Source of the DNA: Saccopteryx bilineata
Taxonomy: Eukaryota > Chordata > Mammalia > Chiroptera > Emballonuridae
Direction of reading: 5' to 3'
Assembly (NCBI RefSeq): GCF_036850765.1
Contig: NC_089491.1
Span: 93,838,740 to 93,902,739 of the forward strand
Length of the DNA: 64,000 bases
The notes under the pieces were generated by a model that was not told where the DNA came from, did not search any database, and saw only the letters and a list, made by a program, of their open reading frames with translations. Shown one piece after another: positions 1 to 11,300 of the stretch. A program made the position numbers and the translations under genes. Position 1 is the first letter of the stretch. Each line of letters begins with the position of its first letter.

Positions 1-1074
1 CACAGTAGTCTTGAAAACCAATAGCCTCATGGTCTCAATGAAAATCAGCAGCACTCCAGCTGTCTTTGAAGAATAATTCAAAGCTCCTCCAAAACCCAAT
101 TCTCACGTATTTTTTTATTATTTTATGTGTTTGGCAGTTCCCTGAAAAATCCTGATTTCAAGGTTTATCTTTATTTGACTTTAATCAGATATCATATAGT
201 TATAGTGACCTCACCAGCTCACTAAAATAAGCTTTTCTCTTGGAGGGGGAGGTTGTTAAAAAAACGATCAGTAGCAATTATTTAGTCTCACTCACTCTTT
301 TATATGGATGTAATAACATTTCAGCCAAACAACAATCTGACTTAAAACATAAAGAAAAAGCTGGGAAGAGATGTAACTTGATGACTATGAAAGAGTGTAG
401 ATGTTTGTCCTTGCCGAGGGCTGGATAAGTGCTCAGAATAAACCTATGTGTTTACCTATGCCTGACCTAGAGGCTCTGTACAAATAAAAAACAAAAAATG
501 ATATGGAGTTGTAAAATGTCTGTCTTAACATGGAAGAAGATACCCAATATTCACACAGAACTCCTTGACAAGGTTCAGAAGACTTATTGGTTCCAGACAC
601 TTAAGGAGAGCTCTATTATAAGTACCAGATGATCACTAAGATAATGAAACAAAGATTTCAGTAAGCACACGTGGCAAAGAATGCAGGCTTTACAGAATTA
701 ATTATGAAAAGTCACTAGATAAACAACCTCATCAAAATCCTTCAGTAAAATCAACAGATATACAAATGTTAGTAATCCAGTTAGATATGTAATGAGACTT
801 TATATGGTATGGGAAAAACAACTACAAGTGGACTGCCAGTCTCAAAAACAGACACAAGGCCGCAGTAGGAAGTAAAACCACAGCAGTAAATATGGAGTTG
901 ATTACCAAAAGTCTTGGAGGTAATGTGAAGATGTTTGCATTTGCACTTCAGAAAGATCCAAGACACTGGAATGGTAGGTGGATAACTGGTTTGGGGAGTG
1001 TGCTGGATATCTTCAGTTTGCTCCCTAGATCCACTTGGTATCTTTCTATTCTCCACCCTTCCCACTGAGGTTGG
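1..1074. other. Low-copy AT-rich flank, no gene seen
   Basis: I see no convincing exon, RNA gene or recognisable repeat here. The short open frames have no family signature and the composition is ordinary AT-rich mammalian DNA. It may be unique intergenic or intronic sequence, or repeats too old to recognise by eye. Confidence 0.4.
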
Positions 1075-1345
1075 CCAGATGACCCGTATTGATGGGTTTC
1101 TTTACTCTATGGCTTCTGGGTTGGATTTCCCCAAACAGTAGTAACAGTAGAAGATCCAGGGAATGGATAAATCATATGTTCAAGTATTTATTAAGATTCC
1201 TTCCCTGGGAGAGGGGAAGTTAATGGTAAACAACCTGCATCTTCCCATCAAACTCTCAACGAAAGGCCTTAGCATCGCTGCCCAAGTGAACCTCAATTCT
1301 AATTTCAGTAACCTTCCTCCTCTGTTTATTCTGGCCTATGGAAGG
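1075..1345 (+). repeat. Possible ancient interspersed repeat
   Basis: The stretch with ggcttctgggttggattt followed by a purine-rich segment and tatttattaagattccttccct resembles the 3' regions of old mammalian interspersed repeats (L1M-like). This is pattern memory rather than alignment. No target-site duplication is visible. Confidence 0.25.
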
Positions 1346-1538
1346 TGATGGCATCCGTAGTTATTATCTTTTGTAGAAGTAGTTTTTCTACACTATGCTC
1401 ATATCATTATAAATAGTATTCTACCTAATTCAAGTCCACATTTGCTTCCTGCCCGAATGTGAATAAAAATGGGGGAGCTGTTGATATATACTATTGCATA
1501 ATAGCACAGTAGGCAATAAGCTAAAGAAATGTGTATAG

Positions 1539-1870
1539 CAGGGGTCCCCAAACTACGGCCCGCAGGCCACATGCAGCCCCCTGAGGCCATTTATCCGGCC
1601 CTCGCAGCACTTCCAGAAGGGGCACCTCTTTCATTGGTGGTCAGTGAGAGGAGCATAGTTCCCATTGAAATACTGGTCAGTTTGTTGATTTAAATTTACT
1701 TGTTCTTTATTTTAAATATTGTATTTGTTCCCGTTTTGTTTCTTACTTTAAAATAAGATATGTGCAGTGTGCATAAGGATTTGTTCATAGTTTTTTTTTC
1801 ATAGTCCAGCCTTCCAACGGTCTGAGGGACAGTGAACTGGCCCCCTGTGTAAAAAGTTTGGGGACCCCTG
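1539..1870. mobile_element. hAT MITE (OposCharlie1/OC1-like), complete
   Basis: This 332-bp non-autonomous DNA transposon starts caggggtccccaaact and ends with the matching inverted copy agtttggggacccctg. It is flanked by a perfect 8-bp target-site duplication, gtgtatag, at 1531-1538 and 1871-1878. The 8-bp duplication and the CAGGGG terminal inverted repeats identify the hAT superfamily. There is no transposase frame, so it must have been mobilised in trans. The terminal sequence resembles the OC1/OposCharlie group; that subfamily name is from memory. Confidence 0.9.
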
Positions 1871-1878
1871 GTGTATAG

Positions 1879-2227
1879 GAAAGACACTACCTTATGTCTG
1901 TTCAATAGCACACAGACTTGATGAGCAAATTCACCTCTGTATGAAGAATGATCTTTTTCCTCTTCAAGGTAGGTGAACTGCTACAAGGAGCTGCACTGCC
2001 TGGTGAGCTAAGCATAGGCTGACTTTTTCAGCCTCCAACCTTTAAAATTTGTGGTTTTATGATTTGGTGAGTTTTTGATTTTGTAAATGGTGACAGCATT
2101 CACTAAGGAAGAAAATATAAGAAGAGGAAATTTGTTTGTGGTCAAACATTTTTAGTTCAGTTCCATCATACCAAATCTAATATACTTGTGTGGCTCCTGA
2201 AGAAAGAGAAAAATAAGAAAAGAATGT
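1879..2227. other. Unassigned sequence between hAT and L1 relic
   Basis: There is no recognisable gene or repeat. It is ordinary AT-rich sequence between the hAT element and the inverted L1 fragment. Confidence 0.4.
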
Positions 2228-2795
2228 TATCATGATAATCTCCAGGTTCATCCATGCAGTCACAAAGGGTAGGATTTTCTTCTTTTTATGTCTGCAGAGT
2301 ATTTCATTCTGTAAAAAACTACAGCTTTTTTATCTAGTCATCTACTGATGGGCACTTGAGCTATTTCCAGATCTTGGCTATTGTAAATAATGCTGCAGTG
2401 AACATAGGGGTGCATATATTCTTTTGAGTAAGTATTTTGGGATTCTTAGAATATATTCCCAGAAATAAGCCAATCAGAGAACGACAAATACCATATGATT
2501 TCATTCCTATGTGGTAGCTAATGAACAAAATGAATTAACAAATAAAATGGGATGGGGAAACCTGGGTAACAGAAGAGGAGAGATAAAACAAAAAAGGACC
2601 AAAAAAAAAAAACAGAAAAAATTCATGGACACAGACTACTGTGTGGTGATTGCTAGGGGGAGTGGTATAGGGGGAAAATGGGGGAACACATAATATGGTG
2701 TACAGAGATGTGTTGTAGAATTGAGCTCCTGTATAACCTGCATAACTATGTTAATCAATGTCATCTCAATAAAGTAAATTTAGAAAAAAAGAGCA
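2228..2795 (+). mobile_element. Old L1 3' end with 5' inversion (twin priming)
   Basis: The right part, about 2462-2795, is the sense 3' end of an old bat-type L1: ccatatgatttcattc, then aaataagatgg-like spacer, then gtcatctcaataaag near the tail. The left part, about 2228-2463, is the adjoining ORF2 end in the opposite orientation (gcactt..gagctatttccagatcttggct). The two halves meet head to head around 2460-2470, where gaaataag could belong to either half. This is the structure expected from twin priming during target-primed reverse transcription. Clear target-site duplications were not found. Confidence 0.75.
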
Positions 2796-3731
2796 GAAAG
2801 CTATCAGAAAGCCAAAGGAGGCAGCAGTTTTAGAAATGAATGTCTAAAGCCACAGAGAAAGGTAAGATGGGACTGCCGGGTACCCACTTGTTCTAGCCAT
2901 TCAGAGATCACTGGTAACCTATGAAAAACATTTTCTTCTAATCAGAGAAAATATTTTCCTCTTTGCTTTGAAGAGTAAAAAGAGGTGTTCTTATAAAAAA
3001 TGTAAATAACTTTGTTTCAGAAACTTAAAAGAAACAGAAAAAAGTTTTATTAGAACTATCACAGGAAAATCTTGAGGACAGGTTACTCTTTAACAAATAA
3101 ACAAGTAGAATTGCAAAGATCAGTCAAAAAAATTAGGTACAATAAATACTTTATATGGGTAAATTGAGGCTCTTCCCCCAACCCCAAATTGGGGCAGACT
3201 GCTTAAGATCACATCTTGGTCAGGAATTCTGATTGACATAGCAATAACCCATCAACAATATACTTTCAAATCATTGGAATTTATTTAGTTGTACTACCTT
3301 TAATTTTGTTTGTCATTTAAAGTATTCATATTATCTTAGAGCTGACAAAATGATGAGATGTAGACAAGCTTTAATACTCTCTATGTTAATTAACTGTAGA
3401 ATAAAGAGTGTCAGTAAAACGTATATCAATTTCACTTGCCTCGAGAGTTGAAAGTTTTATTTTCAATGAGAAGTACATTGCATCAAGTGTTGTTATTTTT
3501 TAAAATCTTAGGAGAGTATTTTATATTAAAATTTTTATTTTTCTTAATTTTTAATAGTTGGCAATGTTTTTATTATTTAAAAATATATTTGGCATATAAC
3601 ATTTTATAAAATTAAGGTATGTAACATGTTGATTTGAAACATTTATACATGGTAATAAGATTGCCATTGTAGTCACAGTTAGCATTTCTATCACATTACA
3701 TAATTATTTCCTTCTTGTGGTGAGAATAATT
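2796..3731. other. AT-rich sequence without recognised features
   Basis: No gene or clear repeat is visible. The stretch 3480-3720 is very AT-rich and may contain an eroded L1 3' UTR, but I cannot support that. Confidence 0.4.
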
Positions 3732-3742
3732 AAGATCTAGTC

Positions 3743-4081
3743 TTTTTGTGTGTGACAGAGACAAAGAAAAGAAGACAAGGAGAGGGACAGATAGGGACAG
3801 ACAGGAAGGGAGAGAGATGAGAAGCATCAATTTTTTGTTGTGGCACCTTAGTTGTTCATTGATTGCTTTCTCATATGTGCCTTGGCTGCGGGGTGGGGGG
3901 GGAGTGGGGCTGCTACAGCAGATCGAGTGACCCCTTGCTCAAGCCAGAGACCTTGAGTTCAAGCTGATGAGCCTTGCTCAAACCAGATGAGCCCATGCTC
4001 AAGCAGACCTCGAGGTTTCAAACCTGGGTCCTCGGTGTCCCAGTCCGATGTTCTATCCGCTGCACCACCATTTGGTCAAGC
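3743..4081 (-). mobile_element. tRNA-derived SINE, family B, antisense
   Basis: The element lies in reverse orientation. The tRNA-like head is at the right end (reverse complement contains ggtgcagcggatagaacatc as box A and a tttgaaacctcgag box B area), and the purine-rich tail lies at the left near cagagacaaagaaaag. A perfect 11-bp target-site duplication, aagatctagtc, flanks it at 3732-3742 and 4082-4092. It would have been transcribed by RNA polymerase III and mobilised by L1. Confidence 0.85.
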
Positions 4082-4131
4082 AAGATCTAGTCTTGATGGT
4101 TATAGTACAATATTGTTGTCTATATTTATTA

Positions 4132-4250
4132 CACTGTGCGTTGGACCTCCAGTGGGCGGTAGCAGAGCAACCAAATGGCTCCGCGATTGGCCCACCATGA
4201 GAGTTGGAACGCCCACTAGTGGGTGGTAGGGACCAGGTTGACCAGCACTG
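4132..4250. mobile_element. hAT MITE fragment, same family as 57423-57774
   Basis: The right end ggtagggaccaggttgaccagcactg matches the terminus of the hAT element at 57423-57774. The internal gggcggtagcagagcaaccaaa is the inverted copy of a segment near that element's end. The left terminus is diverged and no target-site duplication can be read, so this is an internally deleted or truncated copy. Confidence 0.65.
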
Positions 4251-4670
4251 CAAAAGTGGGCAGTTTTTATAAAAAGATTAACGGCCCTTGGAACTTGCAA
4301 TATGACAAGCTACTGTGCTGCCTACTTCATGAATACCTTCATAACAGAAGCCTATATAGTCTTCATATTTCAAAATGTTTGCCTTTTTTCTTTGAAAATA
4401 GACTGCAGCAATTGCCACTTTGTTATTATTATTTAGAAATCAAAGATTAATTGAAGATACTCATGATAAAGTCAGGTTTTAAATTTTCATAAGTTTGCAA
4501 GTTATCTGACATTTTAAGTGTATGAGGTTGCCTAATAGGAATCCAATAAAACAAAATACATTCATAATTTAAATACTAGATTTTACAAATTTTACTGAAT
4601 GTTAATACACTAAAACAAAGTCTACCTATAAATGTTCTCATTCATGATTGTTTCTTGGAAAGGGTTTGTT
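4251..4670. other. Unassigned AT-rich flank of L1-1
   Basis: No gene or repeat is recognised. It ends in the aaaacttaatgtga target site (4671-4684) that was duplicated when the following L1 inserted. Confidence 0.45.
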
Positions 4671-4684
4671 AAAACTTAATGTGA

Positions 4685-6990
4685 GGAGTGACATCACGGA
4701 AATGGCGCCGTGAGAAGCGCGTCCGACAGCTCTCCCCTAAATCACAACAAATTTATCAACTAGAAACAGAAAAATTTATCCTCAGAGCATTCCGGAGTTC
4801 CACACAAACTGAAAGCAAAAGGACTGTTATCACTTGAATCTGAGAGACGAGGGTGTGGAGGAAGCTACCGCAGCAGCAACGCTCATTCAGGCCACGAGGG
4901 AGTGTGCCTGCGGTGAGTCAGCCCATATACTTGGGAACCGCGAGCCGCTGCGCGCGCGCCTGGTCCGGTTGAGCACCGCTGACGTTCCCAGCGGCCCGCA
5001 CACTGCGAGTGGGGGTCTCCGGCCACCGGTACCCAGAGCGCCCCACTTGCGCGCGTGCCTTGGGCATTCCACGTGCCCAGGGCGCCCTACTGGCCCGCAC
5101 ACCCGGGGGGCTCCATTATCCTGCGCCTGGTGCGGTCCAGCCGCCAGCGGCGGGGCGAGCGGGAGAGGCTTGGGAGATTCTCTCCATGGGCGGGGCACCT
5201 CACCCAGCCATTCAAGCTAACAATCAAGCGTTGGGGGAGGGGCGCACGCAGGCAGCCTAAAATACCTTCGGAAGCACAGCTGCGACCCAATCACTGAAAT
5301 TAGCTTAACCCATGAAATCTGCGCACCCTCGGTTCTAATTGATAAGATCTCTCTCAGTTCAGCGATCCAAGACAAGAGGTGTGATATTTTTTAGTGCCTC
5401 TCGCTAAAGGGGCGGGGGCAACTTCTGATTGATAGAGCCTCCATATTCAGGGATAAACGCTAACAAGAAGGACTTGGCAGATAATAAGGTCTATACTACA
5501 CTAGTCGTAAGCAGAGACTAGTGCCTCTTCTTCCCTGCAAAAACAGGCTACAAAGTGTGGAAAGCCTGGGTTGAGAGGTCCAACTAAATGATAGGCGCTG
5601 AACAGTCACCTTGACAACAATTGACTCCCACCCCCGCCTGATTACACTGGAGGCCCTGACTCTCAGAGCCTTTCCCAAAGCCTTGCACTGAGTGGGGATA
5701 GAGTGGGGATTTCCCAGCTCTTTGAGCCTCTTACTCCCCAGGCAGAAGCAGTTGCAGCCTTATAGCTGGATCACCAGGCTGCTAATTCAGAAAGGGGGGA
5801 CTAGGAGAGAGAATCCAGGAAAGCAAACTCTCTCATCGTTGGACCCTGCAAACGCCAACAAGCCTTTACTTCCAGCAAGACTAAAGCCAATTATATGACA
5901 TTGCCATAGAATCCCATCAACTGCAAATCCCTACCTAAGAGTGACACAGGGGCAGAGCCTGGGGTAGAGTCACCGACTAGGAAGAGGGAGAGAAAAGAAA
6001 AAGGAAGAAGTTAACCTCTCAAAATCAAGAAAAACCCACAGACTTTACAACTTGATCCACTAATTTTTTTTTTGTTGTTGTTGTTGTTGTTTGTTTCTTC
6101 TATCTTTTTGCCTTTATTTCCTCCACCTCGGTCCTTCTATTCTCTGCCCATCTTATGCTTCCCCTTTCTTGAACTACACTACCCATGAGTGTTGCATTTT
6201 ATTTTTCTTCTTCATCCTCACCCTCCTTTAAGGTAATACTCCAAAACACTTAACTCTCACTCTCTCCTCTTTTGTTTTTTTTTTTTTGTCTTGCGTTATT
6301 TTATTTTTTTCTCCTCTTATTTCATTTCTTCCTTCGTTTTTCTCTTTTTCTTATTTTTTCCTTTCTATTCGTTTTTTCTTTTCTCATTTTACTTTCCTCC
6401 CATATAATCCTCAATCATGAACAAATTAGTTAATTTGGGACTCAAGGCTTTTTTTTGGCTTTATTTCTCTTTTTTGCTTTTGTTTTTATTTTTTTTTCTC
6501 TTGTTTGTTTATTTTTGTGGCATTTTGGGTCCTCCCAACCCAAGGTCTCCATTATATTTAGTCTTCGCTCCACTTAATACAACAGATTTTTACTTATTAT
6601 TTTTATTTTTTCTTCTTTATTATTCTTTTTTGGTCCTTTTTTCTGATTCCCTCTTATCCCTCTCATTATATCTCTTAGTTGACCATCACTTACAAGCAAA
6701 TCATCTTATGCTTGTCTAAGATTTTCTTCCTTTTTATTTAATTTTTTTTGCATTTAGTAGGTCCCTACTCCCTTTTTTTTGCCCCTTGAACTCTTCACCC
6801 CAAATCAGGCCCTCCATTAAAGGCATGATATTTCCCTGAGGAGGGGAGAGGAGGGAAAGAGAAGAGAGAAAAAAAGGGGGAAATAATAAATTATTACTGT
6901 TTTTTTTGTGGGGTGTTTTAAAAACCTTTTTTTTTTTTCTTTTTACTCTTTATTAATTCTAATTAGTGCTATCAATAAGACCACCCTCAG
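4685..6990 (+). promoter_or_regulatory. L1-1 5' UTR / internal promoter region
   Basis: The sequence upstream of ORF1 is the expected site of the L1 internal polymerase II promoter. About 4880-5250 is rich in CG dinucleotides, unlike the surrounding AT-rich DNA. 6064-6790 is almost entirely pyrimidine. A consensus-like splice donor, gtgagt, lies at 4913-4918. A long T-rich tract leads to an acceptor aattag ending at 6966. The element L1-2 lacks exactly the interval between these two sites. Confidence 0.75.
4913..6966 (+). other. Candidate L1 5' UTR intron (GT-AG)
   Basis: The interval starts gtgagt after the exon end cctgcg and ends attag before tgctatcaa. L1-2 reads cctgtg directly followed by tgctatcaa at 20026/20027, so the whole 2,054-bp segment is missing there with no extra or lost bases. 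A T-rich tract from about 6900 to 6960 precedes the acceptor. Splicing of an L1 transcript followed by retrotransposition is the simplest reading; it is an inference from two genomic copies. Confidence 0.75.
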
Positions 6991-7986
6991 ATGCCAATAA
7001 GAAAGAGGAAATCAAATATTATGGATACAAAAGAAAGAGAGGTAACACAAATAGATGTGGAAAAATCTATGGAGAAAAGACTTAACATATTGGAAACCTT
7101 GGAGCTAAATGACAGAGAATTTAAAATAGAAATCTTAAAAATACTCAGAGATATACAAGAAAACACAGAAAGGCAATATAGGGAGATCAGAAAACAACTC
7201 AATGAACACAAAGAATATATTACCAAGGAAATTGAAACTATAAAAACAAATCAAACAGAAATGAAAAACTCAATTAACGAGCTGAAAAACGAGGTAACAA
7301 GCTTAGCTAACAGAACAGCCCAGATTGAAGATAGGATTAGTGAAATAGAAGACAAACAACTTGAGGCACAACAGAGAGAAGAAGAAAGAGACTCAAAAAT
7401 AATAAAAAATGAGAAAGCCCTACAGGAATTGTCTGACTCCATCAGAAAGAATAACATAAGAATAATAGGTATATCAGAGGGAGAAGAGAAAGAAAATGGA
7501 ATGGAGAATATACTCAAACAAATAATAGACGAGAACTTCCCAAGCCTGTGGAAGGAACTAAAGCCTCAAATTCAAGAAGCAAACAGAACACCGAGTTTTC
7601 TTAACCCCAACAAACCCACTCCAAGGCACATCATAATAAAGATGACACAAACCAATGACAAAGAAAAAATTCTCAAGGCAGCCAGGGAAAAGAAGAGTAC
7701 AACATATAAAGGAAGGCCTATTAGATTATCATCAGATTTCTCAGCAGAAACTCTACAAGCTAGAAAAGAGTGGACCCCAATATTTAAAGCCCTGAAAGAG
7801 AGGAACTTTCAGCCAAGAATACTATACCCATCAAAGCTATCCTTCAAGAATGAAGGAGATATAAAAACATTCACAAATACAGAAAAGATGAGAGAATTTA
7901 TCATCAGAAAGCCCCCACTCCAGGAAATACTAAGGGGGGTTTTCCAACCAGATTCAAAGAACAAAAGAAAACAACACCACAAGTAA
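6991..7986 (+). CDS. L1-1 ORF1 protein (intact, 331 aa)
   Basis: L1 ORF1p is the trimeric RNA-binding nucleic-acid chaperone that packages L1 RNA into a cytoplasmic ribonucleoprotein. The 331 codons are close to the usual mammalian length. A basic N-terminus (MPIRKRKSN) is followed by a heptad-rich coiled coil at about residues 25-150. An RRM-like domain comes next, with IRIIGI at 156-161 and RHIIIKM at 212-218, then a basic C-terminal domain to about residue 312 ending in KNKRKQHHK. No stop or frameshift is present. The ATG at 6991 matches the start of the other two copies. The reading frame is nearly identical to that of L1-2, which indicates recent common ancestry. Confidence 0.95.
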   Translation: MPIRKRKSNIMDTKEREVTQIDVEKSMEKRLNILETLELNDREFKIEILKILRDIQENTERQYREIRKQLNEHKEYITKEIETIKTNQTEMKNSINELKNEVTSLANRTAQIEDRISEIEDKQLEAQQREEERDSKIIKNEKALQELSDSIRKNNIRIIGISEGEEKENGMENILKQIIDENFPSLWKELKPQIQEANRTPSFLNPNKPTPRHIIIKMTQTNDKEKILKAAREKKSTTYKGRPIRLSSDFSAETLQARKEWTPIFKALKERNFQPRILYPSKLSFKNEGDIKTFTNTEKMREFIIRKPPLQEILRGVFQPDSKNKRKQHHK

Positions 7987-8310
7987 CAGCTCCACCAAGA
8001 ACACAATAAAACCAAACTTAAACTGTGACAAAAAGGAAAAAAAGGGGGGAGAGGATGGAGATTAACAGTAGCAAAGGATGATGAAGTGCAGAAATACTTA
8101 TAAGATAGGGTACTACAATGAATATGGTAGGTACCCTTTTCATTACTTAATGGTAACCACCCTTAAAAAAACCACCACAAAAACACTTGACTTAAAAAAG
8201 GTAGCAACAGAGGAAAGAAGTATGGAACACAAACAAACAAAAACAAATGATAGAAAAACAAAAGAGAAGAATCAAACAAGATACAAAACTAACAGAAAGC
8301 AATTTATAAA

Positions 8311-11300
8311 ATGGCAGTAGGGAACCCACAAGTGTCAATAATTACACTAAGTGTAAATGGATTAAACTTACCAATAAAAAGACACAGAGTAGCAGAATGG
8401 ATTAAAAAAGAAAATCCAACTATATGCTGCCTACAAGAAACACATCTAAGCAACAAGGATAAAAACAAATTCAAAGTGAAAGGCTGGAAAACAATACTCC
8501 AAGCAAACAACACCCAAAAAAAAAGCAGGGGTAGCAATACTCATATCTAATAATGCTGACTACAAGACAGAAAAAGTACTCAGAGACAAAAATGGTCATT
8601 TCATAATGATTAAGGGGAAGTTGAATCAAGAAGACATAACAATCCTTAATATATATGCACCAAACCAAGGAGCACCAAAATATATAAGACAGCTACTTAT
8701 TGACCTTAAAACAAAAACTAACAAAAATACAGTCATACTTGGAGACCTCAATACACCGCTGACGGCTCTAGATCGGTCATCCAAACAGAGAATCAATAAA
8801 GATATAGTGGCCTTAAACAAAATACTACAACACCTGGATATGATAGACTTCTACAGGACACTTCATCCCAAAGCGACAGAGTATACATTTTTCTCTAGTG
8901 TACATGGAACATTCTCAAGAATTGACCATATGTTGGGCCACAAAGACAATATCAGCAAATTTAGAAAAATTGAAATTGTACCAAGCATATTTTCTGATCA
9001 TAAAGCCTTGAAACTAGAATTCAACTACAAAAAAGAGGGGAAAAAACCCACAAAAATGTGGAAACTAAACAACATACTTCTAAAAAATGAATGGGTCAAA
9101 GAAGAAATAAGCGCAGAGATCAAAAGATATATACAGACAAATGAAAATGAAAATACGACATATCAGAATCTCTGGGATGCAGCAAAAGCAGTAATAAGAG
9201 GGAAGTTCATATCACTTCAGGCCTATATGAACAAACAAGAGAGAGCCGAAGTAAACCACTTAACTTCACACCTTAAGGAACTAGAAAAAGAATTACAAAG
9301 ACAACCCAAAACCAGCCGAAGAAAGGAGATAATAAAAATCAGGCAGAAATAAATGAAATAGAGAACAGAAAAACTATAGAAAAAATCAATAAAACAAGGA
9401 GCTGGTTCTTTGAAAAGATCAACAAAATTGACAAACCCTTGGCAAGACTCACCAAGGAAAAAAGACACAGGACTCAAATAAATAAAATCCAAAATGAAAG
9501 AGGAGAGATCACCACAGACATCATAGAAATACAAAGAATTATTGTAGAATACTATGAAAAATTATATGCCACCAAATACAACAATCTAGAAGAAATGGAT
9601 AAATTCCTAGAACAATACAACCTTCCTAGACTGAGTCATGAAGAAGCAGAAAGCCTAAACAGACAATCAGCAGGGAGGAAATAGAAAAAACTATTAAAAA
9701 TCTCCCCAAAAATAAAAGTCCAGGCCCAGACAGTTATACTAGTGAATTCTATCAAACATTCAAAGAAGACTTGGTTCCTATTCTACTCAAAGTCTTCCAA
9801 AAAATTGAAGAAGAAGCAATACTTCCAAACACATTTTATGAGGCCAACATAACCCTCATACCAAAACCTGGCAAGGATGGCACAAAGAAAGAAAACTACA
9901 GACCAATATCTCTAATGAATACAGATGCTAAAATACTAAACAAAATACTGGCAAACCGAATACAACAACATATTAAAAAAATAATACATCATGATCAAGT
10001 GGGATTCATCCCAGAATCTCAAGGATGGTTCAACATACGCAAAACGGTTAACGTAATACACCATATCAACAAAACAAAGAACAAAAACCACATGATCTTA
10101 TCAATAGATGCAGAAAAGGCTTTTGATAAAATACAACACAATTTTATGTTTAAGACTCTCAACAAAATGGGTATAGAAGGAAAATATCTCAACATGATAA
10201 AGGCCATATATGATAAACCATCAGCCAACATCCTATTAAACGGCATAAAACTGAGGACTTTCTACTTTAAATCAGGAACAAGACAGGGTTGTCCACTCTC
10301 TCCACTCTTATTCAACGTGGTGCTAGAAGTTCTGGCCAGAGCAATCAGACAAGACAAAGAAATAAAAGGCATCCATATCGGAAAAGAAGAAGTAAAGGTA
10401 TCACTTTTTGCTGATGATATGATCCTATACATCGAAAACCCGAAGGACTCCACAAAAAGATTATTAGAAACAATAAACCAATACAGTAAGGTCGCAGGAT
10501 ACAAAATTAACATACAAAAGTCCATAGCCTTTCTATATGCCAACAATGAAATATTAGAAAACGAACTCAAAAAAATAATCCCCTTCACGATTGCAACAAA
10601 AAAAATAAAATACCTAGGAATAAACATAACAAAGAACATAAAGGACCTATATAATGAAAATTACAAAGCATTGTTAAGGGAAATCGAAAAAGATACAATG
10701 AGATGGAAAAATATTCCTTGTTCTTGGATAGGAAGAATAAATATAATCAAAATGGCCATATTACCCAAAGCAATATACAAATTTAATGCAATTCCCATCA
10801 AAATCCCTATGAGATTTTTTAAAGAAATGGAACAAAAAATCATCAGATTTATATGGAACTATAAAAAACCCCGAATAGCCAAAACAATCCTAAGGAAAAA
10901 GAATGAAGCTGGGGGCATTACAATACCTGACTTTAAACTATATTATAGGGCCATGATAATCAAAACAGCATGTATTGGCAGAAAAATAGACACTCAGACC
11001 AATGGAACAGAATAGAAAGCCCAGAAATAAAACCACATATATATGGTCAAATAATCTTTGATAAAGGGGCCAACAACACACAATGGAGAAAAGAAAGCCT
11101 CTTCAACAAATGGTGTTGGGAAAACTGGAAAGCCACATGCAAAAGAATGAAACTCGACTACAGCCTGTCCCCGTGTACTAAAATTAATTCAAAATGGATC
11201 AAAGACCTAAATATAAGACCTGAAACAATAAAGTACATAGAAGAAGACATAGGTACTAAACTCATGGACCTGGGTTTTAAAGAACATTTTATGAACTTGA

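Noticed and set aside
4834..5290. Several overlapping GC-rich open frames as host genes
   Set aside because: They lie in the 5' UTR of L1-1, have no domain, and follow from high GC content.
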